A stretch of DNA of 64,000 nucleotides from WJMT01 sp964599635 (GCA_964599635.1 CAZRGM010000006.1:62001-126000), one strand, 5' to 3'. Positions 17,705 through 25,778 are shown, counted from the first letter of the stretch. The notes: generated by a model from the letters alone, not told the origin. A program made the numbers and translations.

Positions 17705-19708
17705 ATGAAAAAGTTCAAAAAGAAAAAGAATGCGATATTACTTTTGTATTTTTTATTCACTTTGTTTTTTCTTTCCGATTCGGCAGAGATCAATGCATAT
17801 CAGGAAGATAAAATATCCGAACCAGGGAAATACAAAGGATATTCTGAGCCAATATATGATGAGTGGATGAGACAATCTCTCTATATCCCTGTTAGAGACG
17901 GCACCAGATTAGCTGCAGATATCCATCGGCCTGCCATAGAGGGAAGACCTGTTGAAAAGCCTCTCCCCCTAATATGGATTCACACCCGTTATCACCGGGC
18001 TAATTATACTGAAGGAGGCAAAGTGGTCACTTATATGCAGAATCCAGCACTCAGAAAAATTTTAAGCCATGGATACATCATCGCAGTGGTAGATGTCCGG
18101 GGAAGTGGAGCTTCCTTTGGCACAAGAGGCGGTATTTTTACTCCTGAAGAAGCCCAGGATACTTATGATGTTGTGGAATGGTTTGCTGAACAGTCCTGGT
18201 GTGATGGAAATATCGGGATGTATGGAGGTTCCTATCTGGGAATCACACAATATATTGCGGCAGGCATGGCTCCGCCTCATCTCAAAGCCATTATACCTGT
18301 TTTTGCCATGTTCGATTTGTATGCCTTTACTTACCCTGGAGGAATTTTACAGGATGATTTTCTTAATGGCTGGAGCCGCTTAGTTAAAGAACTGGATCAG
18401 GTAGTTCCAACTCCTCCTGTGGATTCAGATCCAAATTCTTTGCTTTTTGAGAAGGCCCTCAAGGAGCACATGGAAAATATTTATCCTTTTGACATGGTTG
18501 AATCAGCTCCTTATAGAAACAGTGTTTCACAAGAGGTCTCTTCACAGCTTTACAAAGAGTGGAGCCCTAATACCTACCTTAAAGGGCTTAATGAGTCAGA
18601 TGTTGCTGTGTACACAGTGGCCGGGTGGTATGACCTGTGGCCCAAGGATGCGCTTTTGTGGTTTAAAAATATTAAAAATCCTCAGAAACTCATTTTGACT
18701 CCTTGGTCTCACAGCATGGGTTCTGAAGGATGGGAAAAATCAGTCCAGCCATTGATTGGCTTTGAGTTTGAGTTCGATATGGCCACAGAAAGTCTCCGCT
18801 GGTATGACTATTGGTTAAAAGGAATAGACAATGGAATCATGGAGGAGCCTCCCATTTATTATTTCACTATGGGAAAACCTGAGGATAAAGCGTGGAGCTT
18901 TACTCAAACTTGGCCTCTTCCTGAAGTTGAAAATGTGACCTTTTATTTCAGAGAAGGTCCCTCAGGAAGTTGTGATTCATTGAATGATGGGGTTCTCAAG
19001 ACTCAATCACCATCTTCTTCAGGGATAGATTTCTATACTGTAGATTACACCACGACCAGCGGTGAGAAAAACCGTTGGGCTGACGGAAGAGGGGAAGGAT
19101 TCTGGTACGGGGATCGGTCCTTAAATGATCAAAAAGCTTTGACCTACACCACGGGAGCTCTCAGACAGGATGTGGTGGTCACTGGCCATCCGGTGATATC
19201 TCTCTGGATATCCTCCACTGCCGAGGATGGAGATTTTTTTGTCTATCTGGAAGAAGTGGACTCCAAAGGATATTCCCATTACATCACAGAAGGTATGTTG
19301 AGAGCGTCACACAGAAGGTTGTCAGAGCCTCCTTTTGATTGTATGGGGCTTCCTTATCATAGAAGCTTTGAACAGGACATAGAGTCAATCCCGAAGGAAA
19401 AAGAAATAGAACTCGTGTTTGACCTTCTTCCTACTTCAAATGTGTTCGAAGCAGGAAACAGGATCCGTATTGCGATAACCTGTGCTGACCAGAACAGTTT
19501 TAAAACCCCTGAGTTAGATCCAGCTCCTCAAATCACTGTTTTTCGGAACAACAATTATCCATCAAGCATTACTTTGCCTATCCTGAGCCCGACTGAGGAT
19601 TTAACTGAGAAAGCAGGTTTTGTTCTTATCGTTTTTATAATACTGGTTGTGATTTTAGCTGTGATCTTTCTCGTCTGGTTTATGCACTCCATAAGAACAC
19701 GAAAATAA
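17705..19708 (+). CDS. CocE/NonD-family (X-Pro dipeptidyl-peptidase-like) serine hydrolase, membrane-anchored
   Basis: A 667-residue secreted hydrolase. After a signal segment (residues about 10-30) comes the alpha/beta-hydrolase domain with VRDGTRLAADIHRP, VDVRGSGASFG and the nucleophile Ser176 in YGGSYLGI; the Asp is likely in the loop after VAGWYD and the His lies in PWSHSMGSEGW. Then follows the PepX_C jelly roll (about 400-620). A C-terminal transmembrane helix (about 640-660, FVLIVFIILVVILAVIFLVW) ends in a basic tail, so the enzyme is tethered at the cell surface or periplasmic face. Family members cleave X-Pro peptides, alpha-amino acid esters or beta-lactam side chains. It lies 60 bases after the cyclodeaminase-like gene on the same strand. 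Confidence 0.9.
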   Translation: MKKFKKKKNAILLLYFLFTLFFLSDSAEINAYQEDKISEPGKYKGYSEPIYDEWMRQSLYIPVRDGTRLAADIHRPAIEGRPVEKPLPLIWIHTRYHRANYTEGGKVVTYMQNPALRKILSHGYIIAVVDVRGSGASFGTRGGIFTPEEAQDTYDVVEWFAEQSWCDGNIGMYGGSYLGITQYIAAGMAPPHLKAIIPVFAMFDLYAFTYPGGILQDDFLNGWSRLVKELDQVVPTPPVDSDPNSLLFEKALKEHMENIYPFDMVESAPYRNSVSQEVSSQLYKEWSPNTYLKGLNESDVAVYTVAGWYDLWPKDALLWFKNIKNPQKLILTPWSHSMGSEGWEKSVQPLIGFEFEFDMATESLRWYDYWLKGIDNGIMEEPPIYYFTMGKPEDKAWSFTQTWPLPEVENVTFYFREGPSGSCDSLNDGVLKTQSPSSSGIDFYTVDYTTTSGEKNRWADGRGEGFWYGDRSLNDQKALTYTTGALRQDVVVTGHPVISLWISSTAEDGDFFVYLEEVDSKGYSHYITEGMLRASHRRLSEPPFDCMGLPYHRSFEQDIESIPKEKEIELVFDLLPTSNVFEAGNRIRIAITCADQNSFKTPELDPAPQITVFRNNNYPSSITLPILSPTEDLTEKAGFVLIVFIILVVILAVIFLVWFMHSIRTRK

Positions 19709-19952
19709 TGTAAAATTGAGTTTTACCTGCGAAATTGAGAAGAGAGTATACCTATTCTAAATGTTGATGCAGATATTACTGATGGGAAAAGCTAAATGAT
19801 TTGATTTTTATAAAATAAAATAGGTTTAAAAGCGTATGAAATATACCTTCAATTTGCGGAGAGGGGTTTAGTTCCTTTTTTTATTTTAAGAAGATCCAGC
19901 TTATTTTTATACTCACTTCGGTCTGAATTAGTTAGGCCATTATAGAATATCC

Positions 19953-20192
19953 TTGGTTCCGGTGCGTAAAACTATGCGCCGATCCGTGCGTAATTTATCA
20001 CGACTCTTAACACCATTTCCAGTCCTTATGGATTTAAATGGAAAAATCACAAAATCATTTGGGGTCTATGAAGCCCCAACAATAGTACTGGCGGATAATA
20101 TGAATAGAATAATATTTTCGTCCAAACTGACAAAAAATTCTATAAATGCATTATTGCTTGATGATATTGATGAATGTTTGGATATTAAATAA
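19953..20192 (+). pseudogene. C-terminal fragment of a thioredoxin-fold (redoxin) protein
   Basis: Seventy-nine codons from a TTG, or from an upstream in-frame stop at 19929. The stretch TPFPVLMDLNGKITKSFGV followed by YEAPTIVLADNMNRIIF resembles the second half of AhpC/TSA or TlpA-type redoxins (D-x-x-G-K, then y-G-V-x-x-x-P-T). The first half, with the redox Cys motif, is missing, and none of the upstream frames supplies it. I therefore read it as a remnant. There is no Shine-Dalgarno, and it stands isolated between the CocE gene and the CbiX-like gene. Confidence 0.45.
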
Positions 20193-20251
20193 TGCGATCA
20201 TTGAAATGGGTGATTGACGTCAAGTACCCACACTAAAGGGAAGAGAACCAT

Positions 20252-21163
20252 TTACTTTAATCCTTCTACCCACTCTATTGCTATATCGACTATCCATTCT
20301 GAAATTCGTTTATCTGGCAAAATTCCCCTTTTTGCAAAACAAATATTTTTATCAGCAAATATTTTTTTTGCTTCTGTTTTTTCACCCATCATAACTGAAG
20401 CAGAAGTGTTTGCCATTATCTCAACACCCATTGAAAGGTATAATCCAACAACAATAATTTTTTCTTTTTTTTCAGTTGCTTTCAAAATTGTTGTGGCTCC
20501 TTCAGATGCAAATGATTGACCAACTCCCACAAAAGCATAATCAAGGTAATCAATTCCTGTTTTCGCACACACATGATAACCAATTTCTCGACACATAGAA
20601 GCCCAAATTGGTTCAAAATGTTCATCTCCATGCGCAAGAAGAACGACGCCTTCAGACCCTGGTGTTGTTGATAATTCTTTAACTCTATCCAGCATGATAT
20701 TTTTTAAGATATTGCTCTTATTTAATGTTGGCCCGACTGTTATTTTCAATTCGGTATTAACGACTTCTATTCCTTCCCCCTTAATTTCATTTAAAATATC
20801 TTTATCGCTATACAAGCCTAAAATAGTTGGAATATCAAATAAAGAATGTCCTGATGGGGCAATTAAGAGGGGGATAGCATATACTTTATCAATACCCCTT
20901 TTTTCGAAATCTTTAATTACTGTATTAATTGATGGCTCATTAAATTCCATCAATGCAACCCGAATAGCACTAAATTGATTATTTCCCTTTTGGGTCATAA
21001 TTGTTTTAACTTCATTTTCGAGTTTTAGAACGGGTTCGTTCCATTGAGGCAAGGGTGAACCATGTGTGATAATAATCAAACCATATTTATCTTGGGCATA
21101 AACAATGGTAGATAATAAAAAAAGTAAAACAGCAATCACTAAAATCATCTGTAGCTTTTTCAT
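20252..21163 (-). CDS. Secreted CbiX/CbiK-like chelatase-family protein
   Basis: A 303-residue protein with a clean signal peptide (MKKLQMILVIAVLLFLLST, cut near VYAQD), so it is exported. The mature protein has two halves of the sirohydrochlorin cobaltochelatase (CbiX/SirB/CbiK) fold. ITHGSPLPQWNE near residue 34 supplies the first His; LAHGDEHFEPIW near residue 190 has His and Glu residues like the second metal site. VYAIPLLIAPSGHSLFDIP corresponds to the substrate-contact strand of the first half. Cytoplasmic members insert Co, Ni or Fe into tetrapyrroles. Periplasmic CbiK homologues exist in sulfate reducers and have been linked to haem or metal trafficking. Local base composition is AT-richer than the flanks, which may mark transfer. 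Confidence 0.82.
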   Translation of the reverse strand: MKKLQMILVIAVLLFLLSTIVYAQDKYGLIIITHGSPLPQWNEPVLKLENEVKTIMTQKGNNQFSAIRVALMEFNEPSINTVIKDFEKRGIDKVYAIPLLIAPSGHSLFDIPTILGLYSDKDILNEIKGEGIEVVNTELKITVGPTLNKSNILKNIMLDRVKELSTTPGSEGVVLLAHGDEHFEPIWASMCREIGYHVCAKTGIDYLDYAFVGVGQSFASEGATTILKATEKKEKIIVVGLYLSMGVEIMANTSASVMMGEKTEAKKIFADKNICFAKRGILPDKRISEWIVDIAIEWVEGLK

Positions 21164-21279
21164 GCTTTAATATCCTTATTTATTATTTTGATTTTCTGAA
21201 TTAGTCGTTAATGAAATATTCAAATGATATAATTATGAAATTTTTTTTTAAAGTTAAAGACGTCTTATTTGCTATTTTT

Positions 21280-21513
21280 TTACTCTATATTTACCTTTCC
21301 TGGTTTTTTACTTTCAGTTTCCTTTTCTTCTAAGCGAGAAATGGCTGAATCAATAAAAGCACGGAGAGCTAAAAGCCTCTCTTTATGGCCTTTCCGGATA
21401 TGTTCCTTAACTTCTTCAGGTATGTCTCCTAGAAATAACTTCTGTATATGTTGTTTAACTTTTATTATGGAATTGATTAAATCAACAAATTCATCCTCTT
21501 CCTTTTTTTTCAT
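21280..21513 (-). CDS. Small charged helical protein, coupled to the ArsA-like gene
   Basis: A 77-residue, strongly charged, helix-prone protein (KKKEEDEFVDLINSIIKVK, then HIRKGHKERLLALRAFIDS) with no membrane segment or cysteines. Its ATG overlaps the end of the ArsA-like gene by 23 bases and is preceded by AAAAGGAGA, so translation is probably coupled. I do not recognise the family. The overlap suggests a partner or regulator of the ATPase. Confidence 0.7.
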   Translation of the reverse strand: MKKKEEDEFVDLINSIIKVKQHIQKLFLGDIPEEVKEHIRKGHKERLLALRAFIDSAISRLEEKETESKKPGKVNIE

Positions 21514-22687
21514 CTTTCATGTCTCCTTTTCTAAATTCTATTTTAAGAGAATTTTTTTCATATTTGGCACGCATAAGCTCTAAATTTGCAAGGGATCTCG
21601 GCAGAAGTATATTCCGTCTGTATCGGCCGGCCGTAATGATTAATTCTTGGTCTTCGTTCCACAAATCCAAATCATTCTTATTCAGGAAAGGAACTTCAAT
21701 AGAAAGAATATAACGGTTATTATCCTTGCTTATCTTAACTGGTTGGCCCTTATAAAAAATTTGGGTTGGATCTTTCTTCTGATAAATAGTTTCAGCCAAC
21801 TGATTTAATAAAGTTAATCCATTGATTTCCTGATTGAACAAATTACCCTGAACAATAGGCAAGGGAGAAAAAGATTCTTCGATCATCTCCAAATAATCTT
21901 TCTGGCAGGTTTTCCATTTCTTAAAATAAGGGTCCTTTACCTGGTTGGGAATGATTCTATTGGCAATGACAAGGTCAACTGAAAAACCAAAAAGAGAAAA
22001 ATAAGTTAGACTTCTCTGGGCCTCTTTGATGACCATTTTCTCAGGATTTAGAACTATCCGAACTGAGGTTATTGAGTCATCTGAAAGGAAGTCCTTGACA
22101 ATGCCCGCGTTTTGGTAAGTCTCCTGAGCGGCCTGAAAAAAATCATCATCAGGAATAGGGAAGTCAGTTAGACGTTTCATTATGGGTCGAGCAGCCTTAA
22201 CCATTCTCTTATGGAGAGGAAATATATTTCTCATATACCATCGAATGATTTCAGGGAAGCTCAAAAATTTTAAAGTCTCACCGGTTGGAGCACAATCCAC
22301 TATTACGGCATCATAGCTCTGGCTGTCGTAATAATCCTTTAATTTTATTAAACTGAATAGTTCATCCATCCCAGGGAAGATGGCCATTTCATCAGCTATG
22401 ACCTCATCTAATCCCTGAAAATTCAAAACAGCTGAAAATTGTTTTTGGACTCCCTCCCAGTTCTCTTTCAATTCTTTATTTACATCAATTTCCAAACCAT
22501 CGAGATTCTTTTTAACTCCGGTTGGATGATTTCCCAGTTGGATACCAAAACAGTCAGAAAGACTGTGGGCTGAATCAGTGCTCATGACCAACGTCTTATA
22601 ACCTGAATTGGAAGCTAGTAAACCGGTAGCTGCGGCAACGGTAGTTTTCCCGACTCCACCTTTTCCAGTAAAAAGAATTATCCTCAT
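21491..22687 (-). CDS. ArsA/Get3-family ATPase with C-terminal HSP20-like domain
   Basis: A 398-residue protein. The deviant Walker A FTGKGGVGKTTVAAATG is at residues about 5-21, switch I TDSAHSLSDCFG follows, and the switch II Asp is in DAVIVDCAPTGETLKF, all standard for ArsA/TRC40. Unlike arsenite-pump ArsA it has a single ATPase half. Residues about 320-390 (ILSIEVPFLNKNDLDLWNED, then ELIITAGRYRRNILLPRSL) match the ArsA_HSP20 domain, an alpha-crystallin-like fold found in single-domain bacterial relatives. No ars genes lie nearby, so arsenic resistance is not supported; a membrane-protein targeting or chaperone-like role is more plausible. A promoter is readable at 22723-22751. Confidence 0.9.
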   Translation of the reverse strand: MRIILFTGKGGVGKTTVAAATGLLASNSGYKTLVMSTDSAHSLSDCFGIQLGNHPTGVKKNLDGLEIDVNKELKENWEGVQKQFSAVLNFQGLDEVIADEMAIFPGMDELFSLIKLKDYYDSQSYDAVIVDCAPTGETLKFLSFPEIIRWYMRNIFPLHKRMVKAARPIMKRLTDFPIPDDDFFQAAQETYQNAGIVKDFLSDDSITSVRIVLNPEKMVIKEAQRSLTYFSLFGFSVDLVIANRIIPNQVKDPYFKKWKTCQKDYLEMIEESFSPLPIVQGNLFNQEINGLTLLNQLAETIYQKKDPTQIFYKGQPVKISKDNNRYILSIEVPFLNKNDLDLWNEDQELIITAGRYRRNILLPRSLANLELMRAKYEKNSLKIEFRKGDMKDEKKGRG

Positions 22688-22722
22688 TTAATATTCATTC
22701 TTTTTTTAGAGCTCTATAATAT

Positions 22723-22751
22723 AATATAGAAAAACCTTTCTCTTTAATCAA
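22723..22751 (-). promoter_or_regulatory. Sigma-70-like promoter for the ArsA-like gene
   Basis: On the minus strand TTGATT, a 17-base spacer and TATATT are present, about 35 bases upstream of the start codon. Confidence 0.6.
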
Positions 22752-22836
22752 GACTAGTAAACCATTATGTGATGAAAAAGCAATAAGGCTCCCGTGTGTA
22801 AAAGAACAAATGAATGGAAAAACAAAAAGAAAAAAA

Positions 22837-22911
22837 TGGTGGGCGATAGAGGATTTGAACCTCTGACTTCTACCGTGTGAAGGTAGCACTCTTCCGCTGA
22901 GTTAATCGCCC
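22837..22911 (-). tRNA. tRNA-Val (anticodon CAC), CCA encoded
   Basis: The minus strand gives acceptor GGGCGAT paired with ATCGCCC, a D-arm beginning CTCAGC, anticodon stem CTACC/GGTAG around loop TTCACAC, and T-arm AGAGG-TTCAAAT-CCTCT. Discriminator A is followed by an encoded CCA and a short T-run. Anticodon CAC reads GTG, valine. Confidence 0.95.
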
Positions 22912-22922
22912 AACTTTATTTA

Positions 22923-22950
22923 TTTTTAGATAAATCAGCTTACTTGTCAA
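22923..22950 (-). promoter_or_regulatory. Promoter of tRNA-Val
   Basis: TTGACA (minus strand, 22950-22945), a 16-base spacer and TAAAAA (22928-22923) sit 12 bases upstream of the mature 5' end. Confidence 0.6.
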
Positions 22951-22960
22951 TCCTTTTAAT

Positions 22961-22992
22961 GGGGACGGCTCTTTAAAAAAAGAGTCGTCCCC
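22961..22992. repeat. Perfect 14-bp hairpin palindrome
   Basis: GGGGACGGCTCTTT and AAAGAGTCGTCCCC pair fully (one G-T) around an AAAA loop, flanked by AAT and ATT. It lies 15 bases after the stop of trpB2. It lacks a U-run on the minus strand, so it looks more like a REP-type palindrome than a classic terminator, though it may stop or protect transcripts. Confidence 0.7.
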
Positions 22993-23006
22993 ATTTTTGC
23001 GGTTTT

Positions 23007-24284
23007 TTACCGGTCGTAGGCGTTGATGTCCAGGAATCCATGTCCCGAGAGATTGAACAGGATGACTTTTTTCTGGTTCTTTTCTCTGGCTTCCGCCGCC
23101 TCATCAATGGCTGCGGCTATGGCATGAGAGGACTCGGGTGCGGGAAGGATTCCTTCTGTTTTCAGAAACAATTTTCCAGACTCAAATACTTTGGTCTGTT
23201 TATAGGCTCTGGGTTCGATGATTCCTTTGTATGTGAGATGGCTTATCAGAGGAGCCATGCCGTGGTACCGGAGGCCTCCTGCATGAATGGGAGGGGGAAC
23301 AAAATCCATGCCCAGGGTGTACATATAGAGAAGAGGGGTCATTCCCACACTGTCTCCATGGTCATATCGTAGTTTTCCCTTCGTGAGGGTCGGGCAGACT
23401 TCTGGCTCCACGGCAATAAAGTTTATGTTTTTTCCTTCCACCAGTCTTTTTCTGACAAACGGAAAAGCCAGGCCCGCATAATTTGAACCGCCTCCCACAC
23501 ATCCTATAATCGTATCAGGTTCGGCTCCCAGTTCCTTCATTTGTTCATCGGATTCCAGCCCGATGATGCTCTGATGCATCAGAACACTGTCCAGAACAGA
23601 GCCCAGTGAGTATTTGGCGTTTTTATATTTCAGGGCTGTTTCCACAGCTTCTGAAATGGCTATTCCCAGACTTCCCGGATGGTCTTTATCTTGAGCAAAA
23701 AATTTTTTCCCTGCTTCTGTTTGGTTGCTGGGGCTCTCCTGCACATTGCCTCCCAGTAATTCCATTAGAATCCGGCGGCCCGGTTTTTGCCTGAAGCTGA
23801 TCCGAACCATAAAGACTTTGACTTTAAGTCCGAACAGGCCACCGGCTTGGGAAAGTGCTGAGCCCCACTGCCCGGCTCCGGTCTCTGTGGTCAGAGTCTC
23901 CACCCCTTCCTGTGCCGCCAAAAAAGCCTGGGCAATAGCGGTGTTGCTCTTATGGCTTCCTGTGGGGCCTGCCCCTTCATACTTATAAAAGATGTGAGCC
24001 GGTGTGTCGAGATACTTTTTAAGCTTGGAGGCATAGACCAGAGGAGTGGGTCTGTAAACAGAATAAGCCTCTAAGACTTTCTCAGGAATGGGAATATATC
24101 GTTCCATCGAACCTTCCTGGCGGATGAATCCTTCCGGGAAAATAGGGGAAAGGTCTTCAGGTTTGAGGGGTTCTTTTGTTTGTGGATTCAGAGGCGGTTT
24201 GGGCAGATCCTCAAGGTCAGCCTTTAGGTTATAAAATTTTGTGGGAAGATAATCTTCTTTTCTGGATGCAAATCTTTTCATCAT
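23007..24284 (-). CDS. trpB: Tryptophan synthase beta chain, TrpB2 type
   Basis: A 425-residue PLP enzyme joining indole and serine to make tryptophan. It is the TrpB2 form: the N-terminal extension (PTKFYNLKADLEDLPKPPLN) and the catalytic Lys112 in GPTGSHKSNTA are typical, where TrpB1 has GSHKINN. Other landmarks: TETGAGQWGSALS, CVGGGSNYAGLAFPFV (phosphate cup) and LFNLSGHGFLD at the C-terminus. No trpA or other trp genes are adjacent, which is usual for TrpB2, thought to salvage indole or work with an unlinked TrpA. AAAGGAG precedes the start. The roughly 155-base leader contains a short peptide with tandem Trp codons and a GC-rich hairpin, implying control by charged tRNA-Trp or tryptophan. 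Confidence 0.93.
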   Translation of the reverse strand: MMKRFASRKEDYLPTKFYNLKADLEDLPKPPLNPQTKEPLKPEDLSPIFPEGFIRQEGSMERYIPIPEKVLEAYSVYRPTPLVYASKLKKYLDTPAHIFYKYEGAGPTGSHKSNTAIAQAFLAAQEGVETLTTETGAGQWGSALSQAGGLFGLKVKVFMVRISFRQKPGRRILMELLGGNVQESPSNQTEAGKKFFAQDKDHPGSLGIAISEAVETALKYKNAKYSLGSVLDSVLMHQSIIGLESDEQMKELGAEPDTIIGCVGGGSNYAGLAFPFVRKRLVEGKNINFIAVEPEVCPTLTKGKLRYDHGDSVGMTPLLYMYTLGMDFVPPPIHAGGLRYHGMAPLISHLTYKGIIEPRAYKQTKVFESGKLFLKTEGILPAPESSHAIAAAIDEAAEAREKNQKKVILFNLSGHGFLDINAYDR

Positions 24285-24343
24285 AAATCTCCTTTAAATG
24301 ATTTAAAATCAGTGAATTAAATTGAATTAAAAATAGGGTAGTT

Positions 24344-24381
24344 TGGTGTTGTTCGTTTTAGGCGGAAGGGCCCGCCCACCA
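24344..24381 (-). promoter_or_regulatory. Hairpin overlapping the Trp codons of the trpB2 leader
   Basis: In the minus-strand transcript GGCGG (24376-24372) pairs with CCGCC (24365-24361) around a six-base loop. TGGTG, within the tandem Trp codons (24381-24377), can pair with CACCA (24348-24344), extending the stem. A ribosome stalled on the Trp codons would block both stems. There is no U-run after the stem, so the mechanism need not be classic termination. Confidence 0.55.
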
Positions 24382-24438
24382 GAAAAGAATAGAGAAACCG
24401 GGATAATTTTTGTATTTTTCAGCTTCTCTTTCAAACAT
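24358..24438 (-). CDS. Tryptophan leader peptide of trpB2 (26 codons)
   Basis: Directly after the promoter an open frame begins ATG-TTT-GAA and encodes 26 residues, starting MFEREAEKYK and ending SILFWWAGPSA before TAA. The tandem Trp codons TGG-TGG lie six codons from the stop and overlap the base of a GC hairpin. The predicted transcription start is only about two bases before the ATG and there is no Shine-Dalgarno, so translation would be leaderless. Two adjacent Trp codons in a short leader frame right before a tryptophan synthase gene are very unlikely by chance. It was too short for ordinary gene calling. The mechanism (attenuation, stalled-ribosome control of downstream translation, or Rho-dependent) is open. 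Confidence 0.75.
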   Translation of the reverse strand: MFEREAEKYKNYPGFSILFWWAGPSA

Positions 24439-24446
24439 AGAAATGA

Positions 24447-24475
24447 ATTATAGAGAGCAAAAAGAGTCTTGTCAA
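24447..24475 (-). promoter_or_regulatory. Consensus sigma-70 promoter of trpB2
   Basis: On the minus strand TTGACA (24475-24470), a 17-base spacer and TATAAT (24452-24447) match the sigma-70 consensus exactly. The predicted start is near 24440. Confidence 0.85.
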
Positions 24476-24521
24476 CAGAAAATAGCAATATTCATTGAAA
24501 CAAAATCATGATCATTTCCCG

Positions 24522-24551
24522 TTGACGGGGTGAGTGTTTTCCCGGTATTAT
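24522..24551 (+). promoter_or_regulatory. Promoter of the divergent MFS gene
   Basis: TTGACG (24522-24527), an 18-base spacer and TATTAT (24546-24551) lie just upstream of the MFS start; the predicted start is near 24558. Confidence 0.5.
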
Positions 24552-24569
24552 CGTTGATTGAGCCGCTGA

Positions 24570-25778
24570 GTGAGCTTGAATCCGATGATATCGAGACAAA
24601 ATCCCAAGACAAAAGAGGACAAAAAGCAAGAATCAGTCTATCTTGATACAAGGCTTCAGATCATATTTGGAATCACTTTGATAGCGGTACTTGGCGTCTC
24701 CAGCATCACCCCGGCTTTTCCTCTGATTGTAAAGGACCTGAACATATCAACTCAATCCATAGGGCTGCTTATCACCGTGTTTACCCTCCCCGGCATTTTC
24801 TTAACCCCTGTCATGGGAGCCCTAGCGGACCGATTTGGGAGAAAAAAGATACTCATTCCATCTATGATGCTCTTTGGTGTGGCCGGGGGAGCGTGTGCCC
24901 TGGCTCATGATTTCAGCCTTCTCCTGGTACTTCGTTTTTTCCAGGGAGTAGGCGCGGCTTCCTTGGGGTCGCTCAATGTGACCATTATCGGGGACCTTTA
25001 CTCAGGAAATAAACGCACTGAAGCCATGGGATACAATGCGAGTGTTCTCAGCGTGGGGACAGCGCTTTACCCGGCGATTGGTGGTGTTCTGGCTGTTCTG
25101 GGATGGCATTATCCATTCCTTCTGCCGCTTGTTGCGGTGCCTCTGGGTTTTTTGGTTTTGTTCTCATTAAAAAATCCGGAGCCGAAAAACAGCCAGGACC
25201 TTAAAAAATATTTACAAAGCGCGTGGAAAAGCCTTAAAAAACGCCGGGTTGCGGTGCTTTTAATTGCAAGTTCGGTCACTTTCATTATTCTTTATGGATC
25301 GTATTTGACTTATATCCCTATCCTGCTGGGTCATGAATTCAGGGCCTCTCCTTTGATTATCGGACTCATTATGTCCGCTATGTCGCTTATCACGGCTGTT
25401 ACCTCTTCACAATTGGGAAGATTAGCCAAAATTTATTCCAAAAAGACGCTTATCAGAGCGGCTTATATCCTCTATGGTTCAGCTTTAGTCCTCTATCCTT
25501 TTGTTCCCAAGCTCTGGCTGCTGCTCATTCCAACTGTCATTTTTGGAATTGCCCACGGTATGAATATTCCCAGTATTCAAACTCTGCTGGCAGAGATGGC
25601 CCCTATGGAATACAGGGCTGCGTTTATGTCTGTAAACGGAATGGCTCTGCGCCTGGGGCAGACTCTGGGACCTGTTTTGGTGGGAATGGTATTTGTTTTT
25701 TGGGGAATCAAAGGGGCTTTTTTTGCAGGGGCTGGATTTTCCTTTGCCGCGTTCCTTCTTCTTGTGATTGTCAAGTAA
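24570..25778 (+). CDS. MFS transporter, drug/solute exporter type
   Basis: A protein of about 400 residues with twelve helices. GALADRFGRKKILIPSMM is the MFS loop 2-3 motif, and LRFFQGVGAASLGSLNVTII, GYNASVLSVGTALYPAIGG and LGWHYPFLLPLVAVPLG match the antiporter motif region of 12-helix (Bcr/TetA-like) exporters. The start is uncertain: GTG 24570, TTG 24576 and ATG 24585 are all in frame and none has a good Shine-Dalgarno. With the predicted transcription start at about 24558 the untranslated leader would be only 12-27 bases. It is divergent from trpB2, but nothing shows that it carries tryptophan. Confidence 0.85.
   Translation: MSLNPMISRQNPKTKEDKKQESVYLDTRLQIIFGITLIAVLGVSSITPAFPLIVKDLNISTQSIGLLITVFTLPGIFLTPVMGALADRFGRKKILIPSMMLFGVAGGACALAHDFSLLLVLRFFQGVGAASLGSLNVTIIGDLYSGNKRTEAMGYNASVLSVGTALYPAIGGVLAVLGWHYPFLLPLVAVPLGFLVLFSLKNPEPKNSQDLKKYLQSAWKSLKKRRVAVLLIASSVTFIILYGSYLTYIPILLGHEFRASPLIIGLIMSAMSLITAVTSSQLGRLAKIYSKKTLIRAAYILYGSALVLYPFVPKLWLLLIPTVIFGIAHGMNIPSIQTLLAEMAPMEYRAAFMSVNGMALRLGQTLGPVLVGMVFVFWGIKGAFFAGAGFSFAAFLLLVIVK

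Noticed and set aside
21491..22687. Arsenic resistance by the ArsA-like ATPase
   Set aside because: It has a single ATPase half with an HSP20-like domain, and there is no arsB, arsC, arsD or arsR nearby.
24285..24343. T-box or other Trp-responsive riboswitch in the trpB2 leader
   Set aside because: No T-box bulge motif or specifier loop is visible; the leader peptide explains the region better.
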